From the NCBI RefSeq assembly GCF_012275535.1, contig NZ_JAAVTK010000024.1, positions 1 to 50,684 on the forward strand: a DNA stretch of 50,684 bases. Reading direction: 5' to 3'. The DNA is from Hymenobacter artigasi (GTDB lineage: Bacteria > Bacteroidota > Bacteroidia > Cytophagales > Hymenobacteraceae). The position numbers and the translations under genes were made by a program. The stretch's first letter is position 1, and the number at the start of each line of letters is the position of its first letter. Below are positions 26,819 through 33,512 of this stretch, piece by piece. Below the pieces are notes generated by a model. It was not told the origin of the DNA and made no database searches. It was given only the letters and a program-made list of their open reading frames with translations.

Positions 26819-26934
26819 GTTATTTGATGGATGAGGATGGTGAAAAAGTATCAAAAAGGGGTGCTTCGCTGTTGAGTAAGCTGATTACCTCAAGCCATCA
26901 GGCAGCGGTTTGTTTGGGCCGTTTCCCAAGTGCC

Positions 26935-26974
26935 GATTACCAATTGGTAGTCTGGTTACCAAGCGGTAATCACC
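26935..26974. promoter_or_regulatory. HxlR operator-like dyads
   Basis: Two adjoining dyads of form TTACC-N4-GGTAA: GATTACCAATTGGTAGTC (26935-26952) and GGTTACCAAGCGGTAATC (26954-26971). They lie between the divergent qorB-like and HxlR genes, the expected place for the regulator to bind and control both. Confidence 0.6.
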
Positions 26975-27013
26975 TAGCATAGCGTCTCTTTCTTTTTTCC
27001 TTTCTCTCCCTCC

Positions 27014-27376
27014 ATGACTACTTCCCAAGCCGCGCAATGCGACCAAACCATGCGCGCCCTGCGCCACGCCTCGCTGGTGGTTAACAGCAAATGGAAGCTC
27101 CCCCTCATTGTGGCCTTGCTCACGGGCACCCGGCACTTTCGCGGGCTGGAGCGGAGCGTGGCGGGTATTTCGACGAAGGTGCTATCCAAGGAGCTCAAGG
27201 AGCTGGAAGCCCAGCACCTCATCTCCCGCACTGTGTACCCCGGTCCCCCCGTGGTGGTCGAATACCAGGCCCTGCCGTACGCGCAGTCGCTCAACCCAGT
27301 CATTGAGGTGTTGAAAGCGTGGGGAATGCAGCATGAGCAGCATGTAGCGGCGCTCAGTGCCGTGTCAGTGGCGTAG
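27014..27376 (+). CDS. HxlR-family transcriptional regulator (QorR-like)
   Basis: A protein of 120 residues with a winged helix-turn-helix: 'SKWKLPLIVALLTGTRHFRG', 'GISTKVLSKELKELEAQHLI' (recognition helix), and 'YQALPYAQSLNPVIEVLKAW'. HxlR proteins are small dimeric regulators, often redox-responsive through cysteines. Here the only cysteine is in the N-terminus (QCDQT), the position of the sensing Cys in several family members. It is divergent from the qorB-like gene, with dyads between them. The likely role is repression of qorB and itself until quinone or electrophile stress. Confidence 0.88.
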   Translation: MTTSQAAQCDQTMRALRHASLVVNSKWKLPLIVALLTGTRHFRGLERSVAGISTKVLSKELKELEAQHLISRTVYPGPPVVVEYQALPYAQSLNPVIEVLKAWGMQHEQHVAALSAVSVA

Positions 27377-27499
27377 CCGGTAGCGTTCAGGAGGGCACCG
27401 TCTCCAGGGCCGCGAGGACATGGAGAAGCAACTAACACTCCCCTGGTGAGCCGATGGCTTAGCGTGTAAATCTACCCTTTTGGAAGAAGTACCCCTAAA

Positions 27500-27865
27500 A
27501 AGGACTGGACGACCGACTACGGCTTCCGCAAGGCCCTCGAAGCCGACCCCGGCCAAATGCGCTTTGGCGGGGCCATCGTCGGCAATGGCCGTAAGGACAT
27601 TGTAGAATATTGGCAGCGGGAGAAAGACCATTATCGCCTTTGGGAACTGCTGCTGTACATGGGCAGCCATACGGAGCCGCAAACCGCCGCCTATTTCGAC
27701 TTGCCGGCCGATGTAGCTGATTTCCTGCGTTGGGTCTACAACCACGTTTCCCACGAGCAGCGGGAGCAGGTAGAAGAAATGGTGCAGGGCTTCACCAGTG
27801 GCTTTGACCAGATAAATTACTTCCCTTACGCCCAACTGTACACGATTTGGCAGCGGAGCGATTAG
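27500..27865 (+). pseudogene. Hypothetical protein, 5' end cut by cassette A
   Basis: The frame is open from the cassette border: KDWTTDYGFRKALEADPGQM, then 'GNGRKDIVEYWQREKDHYRL', 'AYFDLPADVADFLRWVYNHV' and 'FTSGFDQINYFPYAQLYTIW'. It is a soluble, charged protein whose family I do not recognise. An internal ATG at 27557 could start a 102-residue product. If cassette A and one TAAAA are removed, the frame continues left into the end of the ISKra4-type transposon (atg-ctc-tct-act-aaa-aag), so an earlier transposon insertion had already removed the true start. Confidence 0.6.
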
Positions 27866-28044
27866 CGCCAGGCCCGGCAGGGTAACGTACTCGTATACCT
27901 TGACCGTATTATCGAGCAGGACGGCCGGGGACTGTTGAGGTACACCGCTCCTACGCTCTACGAATAGTTTTTGGGGCGCTTGGAGCTTGTCATTAATCAC
28001 CGCCGGCCGTAATAATGACAATTTATCCTAGTTCTTTTGCTGCC

Positions 28045-28404
28045 ATGACAAAGAAACCCACCCCGACACCGCCCGCCGAAGCACCGCTAACCGTCCGGGT
28101 AAAGCCCTTGCCACGCCCCGAAACCGCGACCGCCACCGAGTGTACCACGCTGGCCGAGCTGATTCATTCGTTGGGTAGCCGCAAGGTTGTGTCTGAGCAG
28201 TGGCAGGTAGCCCCCCGCACGATTGCCCTGCGGATGGAAAAGCCGGGAACGGCGTCCCTGGATGAATTGCAGCGCCTGGCGGAGTTGACCGGCCTTAGCC
28301 TGGAGTCGGTATTTACGCTGGCCCACCATCAGATGCAGAACCCCATCGAAGTACCCGCCGCCCACGTCGGCCGGCCCTTCGGCAGTACCAGCCGCAAGGC
28401 GTAA
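28045..28404 (+). CDS. Small helix-turn-helix (XRE-like) protein
   Basis: A protein of 119 residues from ATG 28045 (MTKKPTPTPPAEAPLTVRV). The N-terminal 40 residues are Pro-rich. Residues about 45-95 ('LAELIHSLGSRKVVSEQWQV', 'ALRMEKPGTASLDELQRLAE', 'TGLSLESVFTLA') look like a Cro/XRE-type helix-turn-helix. It is the first of four closely packed plus-strand genes (next start 12 bases on), probably an operon, and may regulate it. Target unknown. Confidence 0.55.
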   Translation: MTKKPTPTPPAEAPLTVRVKPLPRPETATATECTTLAELIHSLGSRKVVSEQWQVAPRTIALRMEKPGTASLDELQRLAELTGLSLESVFTLAHHQMQNPIEVPAAHVGRPFGSTSRKA

Positions 28405-28416
28405 TCCGTTTCTCAA

Positions 28417-28659
28417 ATGCAAGCGTCCACCGGCATCCTGGCCATGCTCTACCAAATGGCCGAGCTGCTGCTACGCTATCCTGACCCGGAGCAGCGCTTA
28501 GCCGCGGCGAGTGCGCTTGACACCCCGAATGATTTCTTGGCCGAGGCTCCCGACCTGGCCACCGTCGCCGAGTGGCTGCAATTTTTTGGAGAGGACACGT
28601 CGGCCGACGAGCTGCGCGAGAACTTCCAGCGCCAGGGCTGGCTCGTGCGTCGCCCCTGA
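28417..28659 (+). CDS. Hypothetical protein, 80 residues
   Basis: A short acidic, helical protein (MQASTGILAMLYQMAELLLR ... 'LATVAEWLQFFGEDTSADEL'). No known family recognised. Tight spacing with the genes on either side makes it part of the four-gene unit. Confidence 0.55.
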   Translation: MQASTGILAMLYQMAELLLRYPDPEQRLAAASALDTPNDFLAEAPDLATVAEWLQFFGEDTSADELRENFQRQGWLVRRP

Positions 28660-28694
28660 TTCTATTCCATTCCCATCCTACCATTGCCTTTCCA

Positions 28695-29129
28695 ATGAAC
28701 AGCTTATCCACGCTGGCCGGCGTTACCCACGTCCTGCCATTCCACCTCTACGATGACGTTAAGCAGCAGCCTACCCGCTGCGAATTAGTCGTTCACCCCG
28801 CCCAGGGATGGGCCGTCGCAACCGAACTGGATAACGGCACGGCCGGCCTCATTCAGTGTCAGGTAACGCTGGCCACCAAAATTTGCCAGGAATACCACAT
28901 CGACCCGCAGGCGCTGACGCTTTTCACCCACTACGCCTACACCGGCAATTACGAAAACGTCTACGTGGTGCGCTTTGTCAGCGGGACGCGGGATTTATTC
29001 GATGGAATCCGGTTTCTAGGGCCGCGCCGGTATATGCTCACCCCCGAGGATGTGACCGTCCTGGTACAACTGCTGAATAATGGTCAGGCCCCCGCGTCCG
29101 AGTGGCGCGCCCTCCCGCACGCGGCATGA
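28695..29129 (+). CDS. Hypothetical protein, 144 residues
   Basis: A soluble protein with 'RCELVVHPAQGWAVATELDN', 'CQEYHIDPQALTLFTHYAYT' and 'GIRFLGPRRYMLTPEDVTVL'. No family recognised. Such small proteins often occur in plasmid and conjugative-element cargo of this lineage. Its TGA overlaps the ATG of the next gene (ATGA), implying translational coupling. Confidence 0.6.
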   Translation: MNSLSTLAGVTHVLPFHLYDDVKQQPTRCELVVHPAQGWAVATELDNGTAGLIQCQVTLATKICQEYHIDPQALTLFTHYAYTGNYENVYVVRFVSGTRDLFDGIRFLGPRRYMLTPEDVTVLVQLLNNGQAPASEWRALPHAA

Positions 29130-29398
29130 AGCACGTTCCCCGTCGCCGGCAGCGCCGGCCAGCGCCGCCACTTCTCATTCCGACCGACCCGCTTAGCCAG
29201 GCACTCTACGCGGCCAGCCTGCGCGGCAACGAGCTGCTGCGCCAGGCGCTCCCGCAACTGGCCCAGAACCAGACGCACTACAGCCGGGTAGTCGCAGCAA
29301 TCATTATCGGAGGTGCCGCCGCCATATTTGGCTTAGCGTGGCTTTTTGGGGATTGGGTACAAGCCCAGTTTCCGCCGCCGCCCCTTCTTCCGCGCTAG
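29126..29398 (+). CDS. Small membrane protein, 90 residues
   Basis: A basic N-terminus (MKHVPRRRQRRPAPPLLIPT), then a soluble helix, one strong membrane helix near residues 60-78 ('VVAAIIIGGAAAIFGLAWLF'), and a short Pro-rich tail. Its start overlaps the stop of the previous gene. The last gene before cassette B. Function unknown. Confidence 0.55.
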   Translation: MKHVPRRRQRRPAPPLLIPTDPLSQALYAASLRGNELLRQALPQLAQNQTHYSRVVAAIIIGGAAAIFGLAWLFGDWVQAQFPPPPLLPR

Positions 29399-29454
29399 GG
29401 CCTCTGCCGCATGAAGTGGCCTTGGTTAAAAGTTTGGTCCAAAAGTTAATTGGG

Positions 29455-29744
29455 AAGCTTACCAACCGCCCAGTTTACGCTACTGATAGTGCGCTCTAAC
29501 CGCAGAAAACCTGCCTCTAACGCGTTCATAAGACCATTCATGGAGTTGAAGTACAGTTTTTCCATCGCGTAGCTAGGGTTAACTGTACTTTGATTGCTGA
29601 ACAAGTTTTCTGTACCAAATCGGCTGTTTTCGGTGCCAGTTGCCCGTTCTGCAAATGGTTAGCTCACTTGTTCATTTATAGGGACGGTTCACTGAACAGG
29701 CCGGTCGCCTACTTTGAATCTTGGGTAACAGATTTCTCCGCCTG
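29455..29744. other. Intergenic, no gene seen
   Basis: Downstream of the minus-strand HxlR gene inside cassette B. Contains repeated GTACAGTTTT / AACTGTACTT words around 29550-29590 but no coding sequence. Confidence 0.35.
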
Positions 29745-30116
29745 CTAATCGCCGCCCGTGTTTGGCCGGGGCTTGCCCACAATGGTTTGGTGATGCGCCA
29801 GCCCCCATTCGCGCATGGCGGCCACCACGTGGTGGAGGGTCCGGCTGTAGGGCGTGGCCGCGTATTCGACCGTAACTGGACGGGTCGCACAGACGGTACG
29901 GGTTACCAGTTGGTGTTGCTCTAACTCCTGCAATTCCTTGGAGAGAATACGCGGGGAAATACCGATTTCTCGGCTCAACTCCTTGAAGCGGTACGTGCGC
30001 TCCAACAGGACCGCCAGAATAATCAGTTTCCACTTGCCGCCAATTACATCGAGCGTGTCATAGACGGCGCGATGCGTGGATTTACAAGCTGGGAGAGCAG
30101 GGGCTAGCGGATGCAT
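29745..30116 (-). CDS. HxlR-family transcriptional regulator
   Basis: A protein of 123 residues: 'VIGGKWKLIILAVLLERTYR', 'EIGISPRILSKELQELEQHQ', and the wing 'VTVEYAATPYSRTLHHVVAA'. The N-terminal Cys (PACKSTHR) is where redox-sensing cysteines occur in this family. It is divergent from the hydrolase gene across a short region containing GGTAAC repeats. The product is related to but clearly different from the regulator in cassette A. Confidence 0.88.
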   Translation of the reverse strand: MHPLAPALPACKSTHRAVYDTLDVIGGKWKLIILAVLLERTYRFKELSREIGISPRILSKELQELEQHQLVTRTVCATRPVTVEYAATPYSRTLHHVVAAMREWGLAHHQTIVGKPRPNTGGD

Positions 30117-30133
30117 AAGCAGATGATTTCCTA

Positions 30134-30166
30134 TTGGTCACCGGTATTCTTTAGGTAACTGGTAAC
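30134..30166. promoter_or_regulatory. Operator-like GGTAAC repeats
   Basis: Between the divergent HxlR and hydrolase genes: GGTCACCGGTAT, then GGTAACTGGTAAC (a direct repeat with one-base spacer). The words resemble the dyad arms in cassette A. Confidence 0.45.
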
Positions 30167-30187
30167 AAAGCTAGCAGGTAGCTGGCG

Positions 30188-30195
30188 GACCTTTG
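30188..30195 (+). promoter_or_regulatory. Putative -7 element for hydrolase
   Basis: GACCTTTG differs from TAnnTTTG at the first base. It would start transcription near 30202, 17 bases before the ATG, and lies next to the operator-like repeats. Confidence 0.35.
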
Positions 30196-30218
30196 CGCTC
30201 CTAACTCAGTACAAGACT

Positions 30219-31199
30219 ATGCGCCCGTCCACCCCTTCCCCTTTTGACAGCCTCACCAGCGCTCCGTCAGCGGTCATCTCCGTTAGTCCGATTATTCTGG
30301 CCGCCCCGGACCGGGGCGAGGACTTGCAGGTGCGCGTTTCCGCGCCGGTTATCGGGAGCCAGCTCCCCCTTATTATCTTGGCGCACGGCTTTGGCTCTTC
30401 GCTGGAGGGCTATGCCCCCCTGGCCCAGTTCTGGGCGGCGCACGGCTTTGCCGTGATTCAGCCCACTTTTCTGGATTCCCGCACGCTACAACCCAAGCCG
30501 AAGGCCAGTCATGGGGAAGCCGTTCAAGCTTACTTAGCCGACCCGCGAAAACTGCGAATGTGGCGCTTTCGCGTGGCGGATATGAAACGTATTCTGGACC
30601 ACCTGGACGTGCTGGAATCGGCGGTGCCGGGACTGACCGGCCGTCTGGACCATAGCCGCATCGCCGTAGCCGGCCACTCCTTTGGCGCGCAAACCGCCGG
30701 GGTACTGCTGGGCGCGCGCGTATTGGGTGCCGATGAGAGCGTGCGCGAGGACTTATCGGACCCGCGTATCAAAGCCGGGGTGCTGCTCAGCGCTGCTGGC
30801 CAGGGCGGCGAGAGCCTTAGCCCGTTCGCAGTCGAGCATTTTCCGCATCTGAACCAGAGCTATGCCGACCTGAAAACCCCGACGCTGGTCGTGGCGGGCG
30901 ATGCCGACCAGTCGCCCCTGACCGTGCGCGGGCCCGAGTGGTTCACGGACGCGTATACCCTGAGCCCGGGGGCCAATTGCCTCGTCACGCTGTTTGGCGG
31001 CGAGCACATGCTGGGCGGGATTTCCGGCTACCTAGTGACGGAAACCACGGATGAGAACCCGGAGCGCGTCGCGGTAGTCCAATGGCTGACGTGGGCGTAC
31101 CTGCGGAGCGCCCTTTACCCGGAAGACCCCGCTTGGCCGGCGGCCTGTGCTACGCTACAGGAGCGGTTTTCGACAGTAGGACGGATAGACTGTAAATAG
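30219..31199 (+). CDS. Alpha/beta hydrolase (dienelactone hydrolase/chlorophyllase-like)
   Basis: A protein of 326 residues without a signal peptide. The oxyanion region is 'IILAHGFGSS', the nucleophile elbow 'VAGHSFGAQ' (Ser154), the acid probably Asp in 'VVAGDADQS' (227-229), and the base His262 in 'FGGEHMLGG'. All members of the triad are present. The layout is that of dienelactone hydrolase, chlorophyllase or platelet-activating-factor hydrolase-like enzymes; substrate unknown. The divergent HxlR gene suggests induction by an electrophilic or aromatic compound, and the enzyme may detoxify an ester. Confidence 0.85.
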   Translation: MRPSTPSPFDSLTSAPSAVISVSPIILAAPDRGEDLQVRVSAPVIGSQLPLIILAHGFGSSLEGYAPLAQFWAAHGFAVIQPTFLDSRTLQPKPKASHGEAVQAYLADPRKLRMWRFRVADMKRILDHLDVLESAVPGLTGRLDHSRIAVAGHSFGAQTAGVLLGARVLGADESVREDLSDPRIKAGVLLSAAGQGGESLSPFAVEHFPHLNQSYADLKTPTLVVAGDADQSPLTVRGPEWFTDAYTLSPGANCLVTLFGGEHMLGGISGYLVTETTDENPERVAVVQWLTWAYLRSALYPEDPAWPAACATLQERFSTVGRIDCK

Positions 31200-31282
31200 G
31201 GACGACCAAGCAGTAGCCCGGTTAGAAATTGCCAAAAGCTAGGGCTTGGATTAACTTCTGTACCGAACTTTTAACCAAGGCC

Positions 31283-31644
31283 AACGTTCCATATTCCCGG
31301 GCGGCAAACACGGTCCCAGAGTTGGAACTGTAGTAAGTGGCCGTGGGCTGGGGATTGAGCGGGGTTTCCCAGATTAGCATGACTTCGTACCGGGATGGAA
31401 TACCGACCGACCGAATCCGGTTGAGCAGCCCCGGCGTAGCAAAATTAGGGATGTATTGCCAGGTCGTGCCCCCGTCGGTGGTCTTGTAGAGACTGCCGGC
31501 CGAGCCACTTGCCCACCCATAAGCGGCATCGAAAAAGGCAATGCTAGAGAGGGACTGGGTGCCCGGGCCAGTGCTGGTCCATTGGGCATGCGTAACGCTG
31601 CGGTTAAGGAGTAGTATAGAAAGGGACAACAGCAGGCGTTTCAT
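31283..31644 (-). pseudogene. N-terminal part of split Ycf48/BNR-like T9SS protein
   Basis: It begins with a signal peptide (MKRLLLSLSILLLNRSVTHA-Q) and a Ycf48/BNR repeat ('FFDAAYGWASGSAGSLYKTT', 'DGGTTWQYIPNF'). At residue 120 (AAREYGT) the island repeat begins; the reading frame runs 20 or so codons into the repeat before stopping. The continuation is found 13 kb away at 17282-18149. Joined, codon 121 becomes TTC and the frame is unbroken. A short secreted fragment might still be made, but it lacks the sorting domain. Confidence 0.85.
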
Positions 31645-32074
31645 CGGGGGACGTTCAGGGATAGGATTTGCTTCTGATAACGAATCCCAGCTGGTGCTTT
31701 AACCCCTGGCCTTTCCACGAAGCGCCTAAAATTAAGGGTTTGATTTTCGATTGAGAAAACGGTTCGAAAAGCAGAACGAGGATTTGGGTTGAATTCTGCT
31801 AAATAGCATTTCTGCTAATGTCCTTTTATCGGTCAGTAATCAAATGAAGGTGAGGTGGATGTCCAAGCTGGGTGTCATGGCTAAAGTCTAAACTTGTCGC
31901 CGATTGATATGCCGGGGCACCGCCGACCGGTTACGTTTGCGCAGCGGTACGCCTCCGTACTGCGCGGCTGCCGATAATGCCGTAAAAATCGTTTGGTTAA
32001 GCTGCCGCTCGGGCTGCTGTAGGGCGGTCCCAAAAGGCCCCACGCCCGAAATTATCAAGCATTTCCTGTAAGCA
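31645..32074. other. Intergenic, no clear gene
   Basis: AT-richer around 31730-31830. A minus-strand reading frame at 31888-32130 overlaps the next plus-strand gene and has no recognisable features, so it is not called. Confidence 0.3.
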
Positions 32075-32881
32075 ATGCGCCCTCGTTCACGGTCCATTTT
32101 CAGCCTCCGTTTGCTCCGGCGGGAACGCACGGAAATTACTGTTTCCTGCTGGTCGGCCCGGCGGCGTTTGTGCGGTCACGGCGCACGGCACTGGGGCCGG
32201 CTCCTGCTGCTGATGGTGGGGTTGCTGGCCGGCCCCCGCCTCGGGTACGCGCAGCGCTAATACGACGCATGGTACTTTGGCACCGCCAGCGCGCTGCAGT
32301 TTCTGCCCGGACGCTACTGGCCCCAGGTGGTGCCCAGCAGCGTCATGGATTCGTTTGAGGCCTGTACCAGCCTAGCCGACTCCACTACCGGGGCTTGGCT
32401 GTTGTATTCTAACGGAGAGCGGGTCTGGGACCGCACGCACCAGCCCATGCCCAACAGCTTTCCACTCGGGGGCAACGAGTCGGCCAGTGAGGGAGCCCTG
32501 GCGCTTTTTGCACCGGGCCAGCCGAACCTGGTGTACCTGTTCACGACCGATGCCAAGGAAAAATCCCTGAACAACAGCTTGCGGTATTCCGTGGTGGACC
32601 TGCGCCTACGCAACGGCCTCGGCGATGTGAGCCAGCGCAGCCAACCCTTACCGCTTCCGGGCAACACGCTGGCCACTGAGCATTTGGCTGCCATTCGCCA
32701 GCCCAACGGCCGCGACTACTGGATTCTGGTCCACGGCCTCAACAATAATAGTTTCTATGCCTACGCCGTCACGCCAGCAGGCGTGGCGGCTCAACCGGTG
32801 GTGAGCACCGTGGGGCCGGTATTTGAGGGCTTAAGTGTGGCCGAGACCGGGGTATTGCGATTTTCACCTTCGGGGCGGTGA
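32075..32881 (+). pseudogene. Broken secreted protein of hyalin/T9SS type
   Basis: A signal-like stretch ('RLLLLMVGLLAGPRLGYAQR') is followed directly by TAA (32258-32260), after which the same frame continues 'YDAWYFGTASALQFLPG', 'SFEACTSLADSTTGAWLLYS', 'GERVWDRTHQPMPNSF' and 'RDYWILVHGLNNNSFYAYAV', ending 'VLRFSPSGR'. The order (W-Y-F-G, then a question-like 'LLYSNGERVWDRTH') is typical of the N-terminal domain of large Bacteroidota T9SS proteins that carry gliding-type C-terminal domains. Those are far longer, so the 3' part is missing too. Downstream sequence belongs to an unrelated minus-strand gene. Confidence 0.65.
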
Positions 32882-32937
32882 CGGCCACTAAATATCTCCC
32901 GGCGCTTGGTCCACCCTTCGGGCACACCATCGCTTGT

Positions 32938-33279
32938 TTACCGTCGCCGGGCCGGGCGGATGACCAGAGGCGGCCTAACGGCTTCGGCATCGGGCCGCGT
33001 GCTCCGTCGGCGTGCAGCCTTAGCGGCCTGGGACGGGTCGTCCCCGAAGTTGGCGAGCTCCGCTAAGCAGGCCTGCAGCCACGCGGCAAATGCTTCGGCG
33101 GTCATCGGCAGGAGGTAGCGGGTGGAGAAGACCTGTGGCGCAAAGCCGGGGCGGATGGCGTGCATCTCTACGCCGTAGGCTCCGGTGACGTAGGCGAGCC
33201 GCGCCTTCCAGGCGGAATCGGGTTCGGCACAGACGGCCCGTTGCAGGGCTGCTTTCAATTCTGTGAGGGCGTGACTCAT
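32938..33279 (-). CDS. Hypothetical protein, 113 residues
   Basis: MSHALTELKAALQRAVCAEP... 'YGVEMHAIRPGFAPQVFSTR' ... 'EAFAAWLQACLAELANFGDD', ending in a basic RPARRR tail. Alpha/beta-like, soluble, family not recognised. Its end abuts the 3' border of the broken gene to the left. Confidence 0.5.
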   Translation of the reverse strand: MSHALTELKAALQRAVCAEPDSAWKARLAYVTGAYGVEMHAIRPGFAPQVFSTRYLLPMTAEAFAAWLQACLAELANFGDDPSQAAKAARRRSTRPDAEAVRPPLVIRPARRR

Positions 33280-33512
33280 CCTAATAAGGGGTTACTTGTG
33301 CAGGTCCTTTACATAGCACGCCCCCACAGGAAACACCCGGCGCTGGCTGCGGAAATAGGCCCTTTGTCGTCGTGCTAACACTGTTATGAAAGGCGTTATT
33401 TAGAGCAGTTATCAGGTTAGTGTACCGGTGGCAGGCAATAGCGCGACCGTAGAACCGCGCCAACCCGTCTCCGCATCGACCTCCCAAAAAACTGACGGGG
33501 CGCAACGGCACA

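Larger units (their letters stand above)
25708..27495. mobile_element. Transposase-less cassette A: qorB-like plus HxlR regulator
   Basis: A 43-bp inverted repeat bounds 1,788 bp: GGGGTACTTCTTCCAAAAGG from 25708 and its inverse ending at 27495 (two mismatches within GGGCGGATTT versus GGGTAGATTT). The five bases TAAAA flank both ends directly (25703-25707 and 27496-27500), a target duplication. The only genes inside are qorB-like and an HxlR regulator, so it moved as a non-autonomous element. The right side cuts into the gene at 27496-27865. Confidence 0.8.
18150..31282. mobile_element. 13.1-kb composite island inserted in a Ycf48-like gene
   Basis: The ends are inverted and related: GGCCTTGGTTAAAAGTTTGG from 18150, and the reverse complement of the right end reads GGCCTTGGTTAAAAGTTCGG from 31282. 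About 32 bases align with three mismatches. The six bases AACGTT sit directly outside both ends (18144-18149 and 31283-31288). Removing the island and one AACGTT restores one open gene. The same repeat also occurs internally, at 18482-18517 (inverted) and from 29418 (direct), so each end is a repeat-bounded unit as in a composite transposon. Cargo: carrageenase-like genes, an ISKra4-type transposon, two HxlR cassettes and small plasmid-type genes. No transposase recognisable as belonging to this repeat family is present, so it needed an enzyme in trans. Confidence 0.75.
29418..31282. mobile_element. Cassette B: HxlR plus alpha/beta hydrolase, right unit of island
   Basis: Bounded by the same repeat family as the left unit: GGCCTTGGTTAAAAGTTTGG at 29418 and its inverse (one base different) ending at 31282. 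Length is 1,865 bp. It holds only an HxlR regulator and a divergent hydrolase, and no transposase. The outer flank is AACGTT and the inner flank TGAAGT, so the duplication belongs to the entire island rather than this unit. Confidence 0.7.

Noticed and set aside
31888..32130. 80-codon minus-strand frame as a gene
   Set aside because: Basic, low-information sequence overlapping the 5' end of a plus-strand gene with a signal-peptide-like start.
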